Positions 28,637 through 37,882 of a stretch of DNA of 64,000 bases are shown in pieces. The translations under genes and the position numbers were made by a program. Source of the DNA: Cyanobacterium aponinum PCC 10605. GTDB taxonomy: Bacteria; Cyanobacteriota; Cyanobacteriia; Cyanobacteriales; Cyanobacteriaceae. The notes under the pieces were generated by a model, which did no database searches, was not told the DNA's origin, and saw only the letters and a list, made by a program, of their open reading frames with translations. How positions within the stretch are numbered: the first letter of the stretch is position 1; every line of letters begins with the position of its first letter. The DNA lies in NCBI RefSeq assembly GCF_000317675.1, contig NC_019776.1:3782001-3846000 (forward strand). Direction: 5' to 3'.

Positions 28637-29410
28637 TTAAGCCGCCATAAGGGCTTCTTTGCCGTGTAAGCGTAATAATTCCATTAACTCATCTCGATAG
28701 TCATGAAAAATACTATGGCGCTTGATGTGGGAAGTCCGTTCTGGTAAATTAATAGTAATTTCTTTTCTGACTGTACCGGGGCGTGAACCTAAAGCATAGA
28801 TACGATTAGATAAAAATACCGCTTCCTCTACATCATGGGTAATCATAAAGATGGTTAAATTTGTTCTTTGCCATAAATCAAGGATAAATTCGTGCATGGA
28901 TTCTTTTGTATGAATATCTAATGCACCAAAGGGTTCATCCATTAGTAATACTTTTGGTTCTGAAGTTAATGCACGTGCGATCGCAACTCTTTGTTTCATG
29001 CCTCCTGAGAGTTGTTTGGGCAAGGATTTGGCAAAATTAGATAAACCAACAACGCTGAGATAATAACTAGCTTTTTCTTTTCTTTCTTTTTTCGGAACTC
29101 CTTGCAATTTCAAACCAAATTCTGTATTTTCTTGGACATTTAACCAAGGATAAAGGGTATAATGTTGAAACACCATTCCCCGATCAGGTCCGGGGGCAGT
29201 AATAAGTTTACCATCAATTTTTATTTCTCCAAAACAGGGTTTATCTAGTCCTGCAATTTGACGCAGTAAAGTCGATTTTCCTGAGCCTGAAGCCCCTACT
29301 GCACAGATAAATTCACCCTCTTTAATGGTCATATTAATATCTTTTAAAACAGATAGTTTTCCATTTTCTGTATCGAAACTTTTATGTAAATTTTTAATTT
29401 GTAAAAACAT
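28637..29410 (-). CDS. ABC transporter ATPase of the guanidine operon
   Basis: 257 residues. Walker A GASGSGKSTLL, signature LSGGMKQRVAIARAL, Walker B VLLMDEPFGALD, and the switch His in ITHDVEEA. It belongs to the nitrate/sulfonate/taurine subfamily. It is the last gene of the cluster headed by the guanidine riboswitch, corresponding to Synechocystis sll1082 by order, so guanidine import is inferred from context rather than from its own sequence. Confidence 0.88.
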   Translation of the reverse strand: MFLQIKNLHKSFDTENGKLSVLKDINMTIKEGEFICAVGASGSGKSTLLRQIAGLDKPCFGEIKIDGKLITAPGPDRGMVFQHYTLYPWLNVQENTEFGLKLQGVPKKERKEKASYYLSVVGLSNFAKSLPKQLSGGMKQRVAIARALTSEPKVLLMDEPFGALDIHTKESMHEFILDLWQRTNLTIFMITHDVEEAVFLSNRIYALGSRPGTVRKEITINLPERTSHIKRHSIFHDYRDELMELLRLHGKEALMAA

Positions 29411-29448
29411 AAAATCACCTCTTTTTATAATAATTAAAACTTTTAAAA

Positions 29449-30264
29449 TTAACGTTTTTGACTAGACCATTTACAAGAAATTCTTAATAAATATTGAAAA
29501 AATAAATCTAAAGATAAACCGATAATACCAATCACAATTAAACCGACAAAAATCTCATCAGTTTTTAAAAATCTTCCTGCCACACTGATACGCCTTCCCA
29601 AGCCTTCAGTGGAAGCAATCAATTCCGAAACAATTACTAATTGCCATGCCGCCGCTAAATTAATACGACAAGCATCGAGAATACCGGGCAAAGAATGGGG
29701 TAATATCACCTGAGTGAGAATTTGCCACTTATTACCCCCTAGAATATACGTCGATTCGATCAAATCTTTTGATACAAATTTTACAGTATCCATAACCATT
29801 AAGGCATTAAAGAAAAATACACCTATAAATATAAGAGTGATTTTCGGTTCTTCTCCGATACCCAAGTAAAGGATTAAGAGGGGGATAAACGCTGGTGCGG
29901 GCATATAACGCATTAAACCGAACAAAGGTTCTAATAAAGCCCGAATACTGGCAAAACTACCCATTAAAATGCCGATGGGAATGGCGAATAAAGCGGCAAG
30001 GAAAAAACCAACTCCCACTCGCCATAAAGATGCGATCGTATCTTGCATTAATTCACCGCTACTCCAAAGCCTTCCAAAAGCCTGTAAAACATTAGCGGGA
30101 GAGGGTAGAAATTTAGGATCGATATTACCGACAGTAGTAATAAACCACCATAAAAACAAAGGAAGCGCGATCGAACTTATGGTAAGGGTAATATAAAGAG
30201 GTTTGGGAATGTCCTCGGATAAACGCCAAAAACCATTGAGGATATTTACTTTTGATTTATTCAT
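29449..30264 (-). CDS. ABC transporter permease of the guanidine operon
   Basis: 271 residues with about six hydrophobic segments and the permease EAA-type loop (ILGGNKWQILTQVILPHSLPGILDACRINLAAAW). SsuC/TauC/NrtB-like family. It sits 38 bp upstream of the ATPase gene and downstream of the binding-protein gene, so the three form one importer. Confidence 0.88.
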   Translation of the reverse strand: MNKSKVNILNGFWRLSEDIPKPLYITLTISSIALPLFLWWFITTVGNIDPKFLPSPANVLQAFGRLWSSGELMQDTIASLWRVGVGFFLAALFAIPIGILMGSFASIRALLEPLFGLMRYMPAPAFIPLLILYLGIGEEPKITLIFIGVFFFNALMVMDTVKFVSKDLIESTYILGGNKWQILTQVILPHSLPGILDACRINLAAAWQLVIVSELIASTEGLGRRISVAGRFLKTDEIFVGLIVIGIIGLSLDLFFQYLLRISCKWSSQKR

Positions 30265-30412
30265 CTCTTTGGTTAACTTGGTTTGAAAGGAATGAAAAAT
30301 GAAGAATTAATAATTAAGAGGTGTCAGGTTGCGGGTGTCGGGTATCAGGTAATTTTTCCCCACTCCTCACTCTCCTACTTTTAAAAAACCCCGAACTCCG
30401 AACTCCGAACTC
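30265..30412. repeat. Short-repeat spacer inside the operon
   Basis: 148 bp between binding protein and permease genes, containing CAGGTTGCGGGTGTCGGGTATCAGG heptamers and the ACTCCGA unit repeated three times (about 30390-30412). It is probably a relic of the same compound repeat arrays and might attenuate downstream expression. Confidence 0.55.
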
Positions 30413-31453
30413 CTATCCCTTCTTCTCGGCGTAGGCTTTGACAAAGCGATCATCAAAAATGTTACTTAAATCTGCTTCCTGACTAGCTAAACCCACATCT
30501 ACTAAAAACTTATTCATTTGCTCGGCGGAGTAATAAAGAGATTTCATCGTATCACCGGGGGTAAAGGCTTCTAAATTTTCCTCGATGGTGAATAGTTTTG
30601 TGCCTCCTGCATATTCCTCATATTCATCCACAGAAACTCCAGCCCGTTGTGCCATAATTTCGTTAGCTTGATCGGGATTAGCTTGAATATAGTCCATCGT
30701 GGCAAACCATGAATCCACCATTGCTTGTACTTGTTCGGGGTTTTCTTCCACAAACTTACGAGTAAAAACAAGGTGATCGGAAATTGAACCCGGGAAGTCT
30801 TTAGAACTAAATAACTCCTTACTGTTAGGGCGAGTTAAGGCTTGGGTAGTAAAAGGAGCAAATACTGCCACAGCATCCACTTGCCCGGCGACAAAAGCAG
30901 CGGCGGCTGAACCTGTTTCAAGGGGGACAAATTCAATATCTTCAGGAGATAAACCTGCTTCTTTCATCCCTAAGAGTAAGAGAAAATGATCTACGGTGCC
31001 TTCTTCGGCGGCTACTTTTTTCCCTTTTAAATCCTGAATGGTGTTAATTTCTTCACTGACAATAATTTTATCGTTACCAGTGGAGTTATCATTAACTAAG
31101 ACTATAACTTGATCTGCACCTCCTGCGATCGAACTTACGGTATCTCCTAAAGTTTGACTATTAGCGTCAATTTGTTCAGCGATGAGAGTGTTAATAGATT
31201 CGAGATAACCGTCAAACCATTTTAAGTCCACATTGACATTATTCTGCTCAAAAATACCTTGATCATAAGCAACCTGCCACGGAAACCAACCGGGCCAAGC
31301 ACTAAAGCCTAATCGGACAGGGGTTTCACCGTTAGTACCTCCTCCGGCATTGGTGTTAGTGTCGATATTGGAGGCGGGATTATTACAAGCAACGGCAAGG
31401 GTTAAAGTGGCGAAAAATACAACGAGGTAAGAAAGAAAGGATTTTCGTTTCAT
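30413..31453 (-). CDS. ABC transporter substrate-binding lipoprotein of the guanidine operon
   Basis: 346 residues. A lipoprotein signal ends at Cys23 (TLAVAC), followed by a low-complexity tether and an NMT1/SsuA-type binding fold (PVRLGFSAWPGWFPWQVAYDQGIFEQNNVNVDLKWF). Position matches Synechocystis sll1080. Binding of guanidine is inferred from the riboswitch and hydrolase in the same cluster; the family also includes nitrate, taurine and riboflavin-precursor binders. Confidence 0.87.
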   Translation of the reverse strand: MKRKSFLSYLVVFFATLTLAVACNNPASNIDTNTNAGGGTNGETPVRLGFSAWPGWFPWQVAYDQGIFEQNNVNVDLKWFDGYLESINTLIAEQIDANSQTLGDTVSSIAGGADQVIVLVNDNSTGNDKIIVSEEINTIQDLKGKKVAAEEGTVDHFLLLLGMKEAGLSPEDIEFVPLETGSAAAAFVAGQVDAVAVFAPFTTQALTRPNSKELFSSKDFPGSISDHLVFTRKFVEENPEQVQAMVDSWFATMDYIQANPDQANEIMAQRAGVSVDEYEEYAGGTKLFTIEENLEAFTPGDTMKSLYYSAEQMNKFLVDVGLASQEADLSNIFDDRFVKAYAEKKG

Positions 31454-31490
31454 AATTCTTTAATCCATTACAAGGATTGACAAGATTTGA

Positions 31491-32192
31491 TTAAACACTG
31501 ATTAATTGTTGATGTTGATGGATGAGAGACACTTGATTTTTGACCCAAGTAAACCATTGATCTAAGCCCATTTCTGTTTTACTGGATACGGGAATGATGG
31601 TTACATCAGGATTCATTTGTCTAACATTATTGATTAATTTATCTAAGTCAAAGTCCAAGTGAGGGGCCAAATCCATCTTGGTAATGAGTAAGCAATCCGC
31701 TTCTTGAAACATAACGGGATACTTTAAGGGTTTATCTTCCCCTTCGGTAATGCTCAATAAAGCTACTTTTGCGTGTTCCCCCACTTCAAACTCTGCGGGG
31801 CATACCAAGTTACCCACATTTTCCACCCACAGTAAATCAAAATCTGAGGGGTTATATTGGGCTTTTAACTGGTGAATACCCCCCGATACCATTTTGGAAT
31901 CAAGATGACACGATCGCCCCGTATTAATAGCAATGACAGGGACACCATATTGCCGTAAGCGATCTGCATCTAGTTCAGTGGTCATATCACCTTCGATGAC
32001 AACCATATTTAAAGCGTATCTGAGGCAATGGAGGGTTTTTTCTAAAAGAGCGGTTTTACCTGCCCCGGGGCTACTCATGAGGTTAAAACAAGTAATACCC
32101 CACTCATCAAAGTGCGATCGGTTATGGTCTGCTCCTGCTTGGTTAGCATGAAGTAGATTAATTTCTAAAGCGGCGTCAAATGTTTGGTGCAT
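31491..32192 (-). CDS. ghaB: HypB-like nickel GTPase activating guanidine hydrolase
   Basis: 233 residues. SIMIBI-class GTPase with P-loop [37 protein letters not shown] and ITKMDL motifs, all HypB-like. No hydrogenase structural genes are nearby; the gene lies between the importer and gdmH. In Synechocystis the paralogues GhaA/GhaB (Sll1078/Sll1079) deliver nickel to the guanidine hydrolase, which is the assignment preferred here over a hydrogenase role. Confidence 0.88.
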   Translation of the reverse strand: MHQTFDAALEINLLHANQAGADHNRSHFDEWGITCFNLMSSPGAGKTALLEKTLHCLRYALNMVVIEGDMTTELDADRLRQYGVPVIAINTGRSCHLDSKMVSGGIHQLKAQYNPSDFDLLWVENVGNLVCPAEFEVGEHAKVALLSITEGEDKPLKYPVMFQEADCLLITKMDLAPHLDFDLDKLINNVRQMNPDVTIIPVSSKTEMGLDQWFTWVKNQVSLIHQHQQLISV

Positions 32193-32366
32193 AGTTAGTG
32201 AATAGTTGATAGTGAATAGTGAATAATTCTTTGAGTCGTTGTCTTCTGACTTTAGAAGTTGTTTGAAAAGTTTTAGCTCCCCCTAAATCCCCCTGACTTT
32301 TCAACATATTTTTGCACTCGTTCCCCCCTTAAAAAGGGGGGCTAGGGGGGATCAATCATAAGAGCA
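32193..32366. repeat. C-run/G-run repeat within the guanidine operon
   Basis: 174 bp between ghaA and ghaB. It contains TAGTGAATAG units and CCCCCTTAAAAAGGGGGG followed by CTAGGGGGGAT, a near-palindrome that could fold into a stable stem in the transcript. The same sequence type lies in the putA linker and near 34200. Confidence 0.65.
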
Positions 32367-32720
32367 TCAAACACAAGAATACTCAAGGCGATCGATTTTT
32401 AACTCCCTCCCTGAGCGAATATCATCCATCGGGGAATGACATTTAGGGCAGGAATACTGTAAACCGATTTCTGGTTGGTACTCCTCATTACAGTTATGAC
32501 AAAAGGCAACTAGAGGAATATTTTTAATGGCTAGTTTTGCCCCTTCAAGGAAAGTGTTTTTAGTTTGCACTTCAAAGGCAAATTCCAGAGAAGCAGGTTC
32601 AACACAGGTAAAATCTCCCACCAATAAATGAACCTTGTCTATTTTGTATGGTTGCGGTTGTGACTCATACCAGTCAGTAATAGTCATAATTAATGCCTTT
32701 GTCATGTCCGTTTCGTGCAT
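32367..32720 (-). CDS. ghaA: HypA-like nickel metallochaperone for guanidine hydrolase
   Basis: 117 residues from the ATG at 32720, which gives the N-terminus MHETDM; HypA proteins bind nickel with the N-terminal Met-His-Glu, so this start is preferred over the TTG four codons earlier. A zinc domain carries two CxxC pairs (CHNC and CPKC). It follows gdmH by 2 bp and probably works with GhaB to load nickel. Confidence 0.88.
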   Translation of the reverse strand: MHETDMTKALIMTITDWYESQPQPYKIDKVHLLVGDFTCVEPASLEFAFEVQTKNTFLEGAKLAIKNIPLVAFCHNCNEEYQPEIGLQYSCPKCHSPMDDIRSGRELKIDRLEYSCV

Positions 32721-32722
32721 AG

Positions 32723-33880
32723 TTAACTCCAAGGTTGATCAACTACTTGGGCTTCTTCGTGGATATAGTCGGGTTTTTGTTTACGGGGTAATTGTCCTGA
32801 TACCACTAAATGAGCCATAGTGTCACAAATAACACGAGTTGCCATTAAAGCCGTCATGTCACTGACATCATAGGGAGGAGAAACTTCTACCACCTCAATA
32901 CCGCAAACAGTCGTATTTTGCACGATTTTCTTAAGTAAATATAAAGCCTCACGGGGTAATAAGCCACCCGGTTCAGGCCATCCTGTACCCGGCACAAATC
33001 CAGCATCAATACAGTCAATATCAAAGCTAATCCAGACGCAATCAGTACCATCGGTTGCTTTTTCAATGGCAAAATCCGCCGCCGCATCTAAGCCCATTTC
33101 CGTTATGTCGGTAACAGTTAAGATATTAGTTGCCCTTTCTCGACAAACTTTGACTCCCTGACGAGGTACTTGCCAACCACCTATGCCAAGCTGAACAAGA
33201 TTTTTCGCAGGGGCATTTTTCATGTTAGTAGCATGAAACCAAGGACAAGTGTGCATTCTTTCGTCTAAATCTGTCTCTTGGGTATCCACATGGCGATCGA
33301 AATGTATTATTCCCACCTTTTTATCCCCCAAATGACGACAAACTCCTCTCAAAGTGGGGAAACCGATAGAATGATCTCCCCCCAGAATGATAGGAAACGC
33401 CCCAGATTTGAAGATATGGGCAACCCCCTTGGAAATTTGATCAAAGGATTTTTCATTATTAGCAGGAATGGTAAAAATATCCCCCACATCACAGAGTTTA
33501 ATTTGTTCCCGTAAATCAACTCCCAACTCAAAATTATACGGAGTATATAAAGCACTTATTTTACGAATGCCTTGAGGACCAAATCTTGTACCGGGGCGAT
33601 AAGTAGTACCTGAATCATGGGGGACACCAACGATCGCAACGTCATAGTTACCCACTTGCTTAACATCTTCTAAATAAGGGGCTTTGAGAAAAGTATTAAT
33701 CCCGGCATAATGGGGCAATTCGCCACGGGAAAAAGTGGAAATGGTGCGATCTTTAATACTTTCGGCGGCTTCTAAACCATAGTCTAAGCCCTGTTGAACT
33801 TCCTGTTGCCATCCCGTGAAAGATAATTCAGACTCTTTTTGTAGTGCCTTTTGAGCTTCACTTTCTGGTAGATTGCTCAT
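32723..33880 (-). CDS. gdmH: Nickel-dependent guanidine hydrolase (ureohydrolase family)
   Basis: 385 residues. Arginase/agmatinase fold with metal ligands in GGDHSIGF, HFDRHVDTQ (D-x-H-x-D) and SFDIDCID. It would often be annotated as agmatinase (speB). However, it follows a guanidine-I riboswitch and is followed by hypA/hypB-like genes and an importer, exactly as Synechocystis sll1077, shown to hydrolyse guanidine to urea and ammonium with nickel. The long N-terminal extension (about 70 residues before the core) also fits GdmH. Confidence 0.9.
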   Translation of the reverse strand: MSNLPESEAQKALQKESELSFTGWQQEVQQGLDYGLEAAESIKDRTISTFSRGELPHYAGINTFLKAPYLEDVKQVGNYDVAIVGVPHDSGTTYRPGTRFGPQGIRKISALYTPYNFELGVDLREQIKLCDVGDIFTIPANNEKSFDQISKGVAHIFKSGAFPIILGGDHSIGFPTLRGVCRHLGDKKVGIIHFDRHVDTQETDLDERMHTCPWFHATNMKNAPAKNLVQLGIGGWQVPRQGVKVCRERATNILTVTDITEMGLDAAADFAIEKATDGTDCVWISFDIDCIDAGFVPGTGWPEPGGLLPREALYLLKKIVQNTTVCGIEVVEVSPPYDVSDMTALMATRVICDTMAHLVVSGQLPRKQKPDYIHEEAQVVDQPWS

Positions 33881-33910
33881 GGTTGTTTCTCCTTAATATA
33901 ATCAACTGTT

Positions 33911-33945
33911 GCTAAAAAACAACAAAACCCAGAAGGGTGACAGTC
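33911..33945 (-). terminator. Candidate riboswitch-controlled terminator
   Basis: On the minus strand, ACCC-TTCT-GGGT forms a short hairpin followed by TTTTGTTGTTTTTT. It lies between the riboswitch aptamer and gdmH, where an expression platform is expected. In guanidine-I switches ligand binding usually prevents terminator formation; that behaviour is assumed here. Confidence 0.6.
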
Positions 33946-33954
33946 ATAACCATC

Positions 33955-34080
33955 ACATCCTCCCGGGCTTTTCTCCCTCCGTGTAGCTACCTAATTTGTA
34001 GTCAACTAAATAAAAAATCCTTTATAGTAGCTTGTTTCTCTCGGACCAGTCACGCCTTAAGCATCGGAACCCTAGAAACC
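33955..34080 (-). ncRNA. Guanidine-I (ykkC) riboswitch
   Basis: The minus-strand transcript reads CTAGGGTTCCG (34075-34065), then CTGGTCCGAGAG, a variable hairpin loop, ACACGGAGGGA, and AAAAGCCCGGGAGG ending near 33957. These blocks, in this order, are the conserved core of the ykkC guanidine-I aptamer. It lies about 75 bp upstream of gdmH and should turn the operon on when guanidine is present. Confidence 0.95.
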
Positions 34081-34184
34081 TTCTTTTTGTTTATTGCTTT
34101 TGTTGTGGTCAAAGATAACAAACCTCTGGGGGGGATACTGTATCAAAAAAAATACGAAAGAGTAAATTAGTAGAGTTAAAGGGG

Positions 34185-34232
34185 CAAACCCCCCTTTATC
34201 CCCCCTCTCGAGGGGGGAGGGCAATGGGTAAA
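34185..34232. repeat. C-run/G-run palindromic repeat
   Basis: CCCCCCTTTATCCCCCCTCTCGAGGGGGGAGGG forms a strong inverted repeat around CTCGAG. A related, slightly degraded copy is at about 52926-52966. It lies upstream of the riboswitch transcript and next to copy F of the TIR repeat. Confidence 0.7.
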
Positions 34233-34240
34233 GGTAATTA

Positions 34241-34445
34241 ACCTGAGTTCGGGATAAGCTGAAAGCATTATTTTCTCCTAGTCAGAAAACCTTATAGCTT
34301 CTTAGAAACAACGATAAAATTGCCTTAATCCGAACTGACTTAAACAAGGGGCTTAAGCCCCTTGCTAAAAACCCCTACCACCTGCAACCTGCAACCTGCA
34401 ACCTGACACCTAACCTTGTTGGATATTCTTAAACCGAACTGAGGT
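34241..34445 (+). mobile_element. Dispersed TIR repeat (MITE-like), copy F
   Basis: 205 bp, ends ACCTGAGTTCGGGATAAGC and AAACCGAACTGAGGT, flanked by a 6 bp duplication TAATTA (34235-34240 and 34446-34451). Nearly identical to copy C apart from one 24 bp unit missing after the REP palindrome at 34345-34364. The close match suggests recent movement or gene conversion. Confidence 0.87.
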
Positions 34446-34503
34446 TAATTAACAATAAGTCTCAACTCCTTATTTTTCAATACTTTTTTCATTGAAATCG
34501 GGT

Positions 34504-35940
34504 TTACCAAGGGCTACTAATTAAAGTGAATGCAGACCAATAAAAAGGATGAGATAAATCTAATTTTCCTTTTAATTTTAAATTGTCGGGGAGGTAAATC
34601 TCTCCTTCAGGGGTAATTAAGCGATTATCTTCAAAATAGACTTTACCTTCAAGCAAAAGATTTTGAGCCTTTGTTAAAGCCTGTACTTTCGTCGGATTTT
34701 TCTCTGGTTGATTAATTAACTGCTCGTAAAATTCCGTAATTAAAGCTAGAGTACCTAAATCACTGACATACCATAAACTACCTAATGCTGATTTAACTCC
34801 CGATTGTAGAGCAATGCCTGTAAATCCTAATTCAGAATTATTATCTCCAACGGCAGTGTTACAGGCACTAAGAATTAATAAATCTGGGGGTGTTTGCCAA
34901 GGAAGTTCATACATTTTATCGAGGGTTAATTTTTTGTCCCAGAATTGAATATAAGAATTATTTGGGCTTCCGGGTTTAAAGTCTGCATGGGTGGCTAAAT
35001 GGATAATTTCAAAGGGTTTTTCTTTCAGCCGTTGTTGCATATTGGCAAGGGTAAATTCTTGGTTAAAGAGTATTTCTTCTTGATTTTGGGAAGACCTTTG
35101 TTGAATCTTTTGAGCAACTTCTTGTAACTCAATTAAAACTCCGGGTAAGGGTGTATTATCAGTAAAATTAGATGCTCCCATTGCCAAAACGGTGGGGTTT
35201 TCTAAGGGCTTGTATTCAGGATTGATTAAATCAAAAGCGGGTATGCGACTCAAATTATATTTCTGAACTAAAAATCTTTCTCCGTCATGAAGAGCTCCAA
35301 AGGGTAGTAAGCGGACTCCTTCCCCTAAGCAAAAAAGAATATTGTCAATTTTTTCTGGTTCTAAAATTTCTTTTTCAAAAGGACTAATAATCCATTGATG
35401 TAGTTTTTGAGATAAGGTTAGATCAAAAGGTGTTTCTAACTCGTTGATTTGTTGGTAAAAATCTATAACCGTTTGATTGATGGTATCGAAGGGTACTTCA
35501 TAGAGATCTCTGACGGTAATAATCCCTCTGGAAGTGATTAATACTAAGTGCAAATATTCTTTTTCTGGCACTACCCACATAACGGCTGATTTAGTTTGAG
35601 CAAGACGATCTGCGATCGCAATTTTTTGAGCTATTTCTGAGGCGTTTCCACTATTATGAGATGATGTAATACGGATATTTGCAGGATTGAATTGTTCGGT
35701 ATTAATTACTCTGCCAAAATATTCTTCATATTCATTGCGGAAATTATTTTCCATAATTCCCATTTTCTGACTTTTTATTCTTTGTTCGATACCGTTTATT
35801 GCTTTAGCTTGAATAATTTGTCTAGTTTGAGGTGTTGCTATAACTAATAATAGAGTAAAAATAAATAGTATAGTAATTTTTCTGTAACTTGAAGATAAAT
35901 TATTTTTTATAAATTTTAGTAACGTTTTTAGTGTTTTCAT
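34504..35940 (-). CDS. Membrane-anchored CHAT-domain protein
   Basis: 478 residues. An N-terminal helix (about 22-38, ILFIFTLLLVIATP) precedes a CHAT (caspase HetF-associated) protease-like domain. The predicted catalytic His is in IIHLATHADFK and the Cys in LLILSACNTAVGDN; the end is SHPFYWSAFTLISSPW. It is clearly similar to the last 400 residues of the giant exoprotein encoded at 17705-26977. It lacks the secretion and repeat regions and would face the periplasm or cytoplasm depending on topology. Substrate unknown. Confidence 0.85.
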   Translation of the reverse strand: MKTLKTLLKFIKNNLSSSYRKITILFIFTLLLVIATPQTRQIIQAKAINGIEQRIKSQKMGIMENNFRNEYEEYFGRVINTEQFNPANIRITSSHNSGNASEIAQKIAIADRLAQTKSAVMWVVPEKEYLHLVLITSRGIITVRDLYEVPFDTINQTVIDFYQQINELETPFDLTLSQKLHQWIISPFEKEILEPEKIDNILFCLGEGVRLLPFGALHDGERFLVQKYNLSRIPAFDLINPEYKPLENPTVLAMGASNFTDNTPLPGVLIELQEVAQKIQQRSSQNQEEILFNQEFTLANMQQRLKEKPFEIIHLATHADFKPGSPNNSYIQFWDKKLTLDKMYELPWQTPPDLLILSACNTAVGDNNSELGFTGIALQSGVKSALGSLWYVSDLGTLALITEFYEQLINQPEKNPTKVQALTKAQNLLLEGKVYFEDNRLITPEGEIYLPDNLKLKGKLDLSHPFYWSAFTLISSPW

Positions 35941-36160
35941 CTTTATTTTTCTTCATCAGCACATTCAAAGTTTCTTGATTTTACTATAACTAATAATTTA
36001 TGATTACTGAAAAACAAGTCAGGTATTTTTTCCATTTAGATCTAGTTATAATTTTCCTGAGTATAAATTGATTTCTCGCAATTTCTAATTGGTCAACGAT
36101 TCAGGATAGAATAAACAGAAATAAAGGTTCGATCGAAAGAATAATATAGTAAATAATAAT

Positions 36161-37645
36161 ATGACCACAGCTACTCAAACCAAATATGAAGCAATTATTG
36201 GTTTAGAAACTCATTGTCAACTCAACACCAACAGTAAAATTTTTTGCAGTTGTTCTACTAACTTCGATAGCCCCCCAAATACAAATGTTTGTCCCGTATG
36301 TTTAGGACATCCCGGGGTTTTACCCGTATTAAATCAAGAAGTTTTAAACTCCGCCATCAAAATGGGTTTAGCTTTACAAGGGAAAATTGCTCGTTATAGT
36401 AAATTCGATCGCAAACAGTATTTTTATCCTGATTTACCGAAAAACTATCAAATATCTCAGTATGACTTACCCATTGTTGAAAATGGACAGTTAGAAATAG
36501 AAATAGTTGATCCCAAAACCCAAGAAGTAACCAAAAAAATCATTGGTATTACTCGCCTACACATGGAAGAAGATGCAGGGAAATTAGTTCATGCAGGTAG
36601 TGATAGGTTAGCAGGTTCAACTCATTCCCTTGTTGATTTTAATAGAACTGGCGTTCCCTTACTGGAAATAGTTTCCGAGCCTGATTTACGTACAGGGCAG
36701 GAAGCCGCAGAATACGCTCAAGAATTGCGCCGCTTAGTACGTTATTTAGGCATTAGCGATGGCAATATGCAAGAGGGTTCACTACGGTGTGATGTTAACA
36801 TATCCGTGCGTCCTGTGGGGCAAAAAGAATTTGGAGTAAAAGTAGAAATCAAAAACATGAACTCTTTTAGTGCCATTCAGAAAGCCATCGAATATGAAAT
36901 AGAAAGACAAATAGAAGCAATTAACGAAGGTGAAGCCATTATCCAAGAAACCCGTTTATGGGAAGAAGGCAGTCAACGCACCATCAGTATGAGAAGTAAA
37001 GAAGGCTCAAGCGATTACCGCTATTTCCCCGAACCTGATTTACCCCCTTTAGTAATCAATGAAGCTCAACTAGAGGAAATTAGTAAAACTTTACCTGAAT
37101 TACCTGCAAACAAACGTAGTCGTTATGAAGCAGAATTTGGCTTATCAGCTTACGATGCAAGGGTATTAAGCGATGATAAAGACGTTGCTTTATACTTTGA
37201 AGCCGTTGTTGCTAATGGTGCAAGTGTTAAAGGCGCAGCTAACTGGATTACTCAAGATATTGCCGCTTATCTCAATAGCAATCCTGATTTAGATATTAAC
37301 AAAATTGCCTTAAAACCTGAAATGTTAGCAGAGTTAATTAAGCTAATTGAAGAAGGCACTATCAGTGGCAAAATTGCAAAAGAAATCCTGCCTGAATTAT
37401 TAGAAAAAGGCGGTTCTCCTAAAGAAATTGTCGAAAGTAAAGGCTTAGTTGCCATTTCTAATCCTGACGAATTAAGTACAATTATCGATAAAATTCTATC
37501 AGAGAATCCTGATAAATTAGAACAATATCGAGCCGGAAAAACCAAATTACAAGGGTTCTTTGTTGGTCAAATTATGAAAGCCACTAGCGGAAGGGCAGAT
37601 CCTAAATTAGCTAATCAAATTCTCAATCAAAAGCTCAATGGTTAA
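36161..37645 (+). CDS. gatB: Aspartyl/glutamyl-tRNA amidotransferase subunit B
   Basis: 494 residues, usual length. GatB motifs [56 protein letters not shown] and EIKNMNSF are present, and the C-terminal YqeY-like tail is complete. It is the tRNA-binding subunit of GatCAB, which makes Gln-tRNA(Gln) and Asn-tRNA(Asn) where the direct synthetases are missing. Stands alone on the plus strand. Confidence 0.96.
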   Translation: MTTATQTKYEAIIGLETHCQLNTNSKIFCSCSTNFDSPPNTNVCPVCLGHPGVLPVLNQEVLNSAIKMGLALQGKIARYSKFDRKQYFYPDLPKNYQISQYDLPIVENGQLEIEIVDPKTQEVTKKIIGITRLHMEEDAGKLVHAGSDRLAGSTHSLVDFNRTGVPLLEIVSEPDLRTGQEAAEYAQELRRLVRYLGISDGNMQEGSLRCDVNISVRPVGQKEFGVKVEIKNMNSFSAIQKAIEYEIERQIEAINEGEAIIQETRLWEEGSQRTISMRSKEGSSDYRYFPEPDLPPLVINEAQLEEISKTLPELPANKRSRYEAEFGLSAYDARVLSDDKDVALYFEAVVANGASVKGAANWITQDIAAYLNSNPDLDINKIALKPEMLAELIKLIEEGTISGKIAKEILPELLEKGGSPKEIVESKGLVAISNPDELSTIIDKILSENPDKLEQYRAGKTKLQGFFVGQIMKATSGRADPKLANQILNQKLNG

Positions 37646-37882
37646 GCAGGTTCGAGGTATTAGGGGAGATGAGGTTTCAGGTGTCAGGAACAGCAGATGT
37701 TAGGGATAGGGGGATGAGGGGAGAGGGAAAAGTAGGGGCGAATGGCCATTCGCCCGTACAGGAGTTAAAGATTTTTAATTCTTAATTCTTAATTCTTAAT
37801 TTTTCCATTGCCCTTTTAACCTTGCCCTTTGCCTACCCTCGGCAACACGACTTTTTCATCAACCCCTAACTATTGGAAAACA
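37646..37882. repeat. Compound repeat spacer between gatB and the DUF4114 gene
   Basis: Contains GAGGTTTCAGGTGTCAGG heptamers, GTAGGGGCGAATGGCCATTCGCCC (shared in reverse with 28510-28540), then tandem TTAATTC units. The GGGCGAATGGCCATTCGCCC inverted repeat lies in a convergent gap and could act as a bidirectional terminator, although no U-run directly follows. Confidence 0.6.

Noticed and set aside
31491-32720. hypA/hypB as hydrogenase maturation genes
   Set aside because: No hydrogenase structural or other hyp genes are nearby. Riboswitch, gdmH and importer context point to nickel loading of guanidine hydrolase.
34140-34155. GTA-N10-TAC near the guanidine riboswitch as an NtcA nitrogen-control site
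   Set aside because: The NtcA consensus is GTA-N8-TAC. The spacing here is two bases too long and the core is an A-run, so it may be chance. A guanidine-nitrogen link makes it tempting but unsupported.
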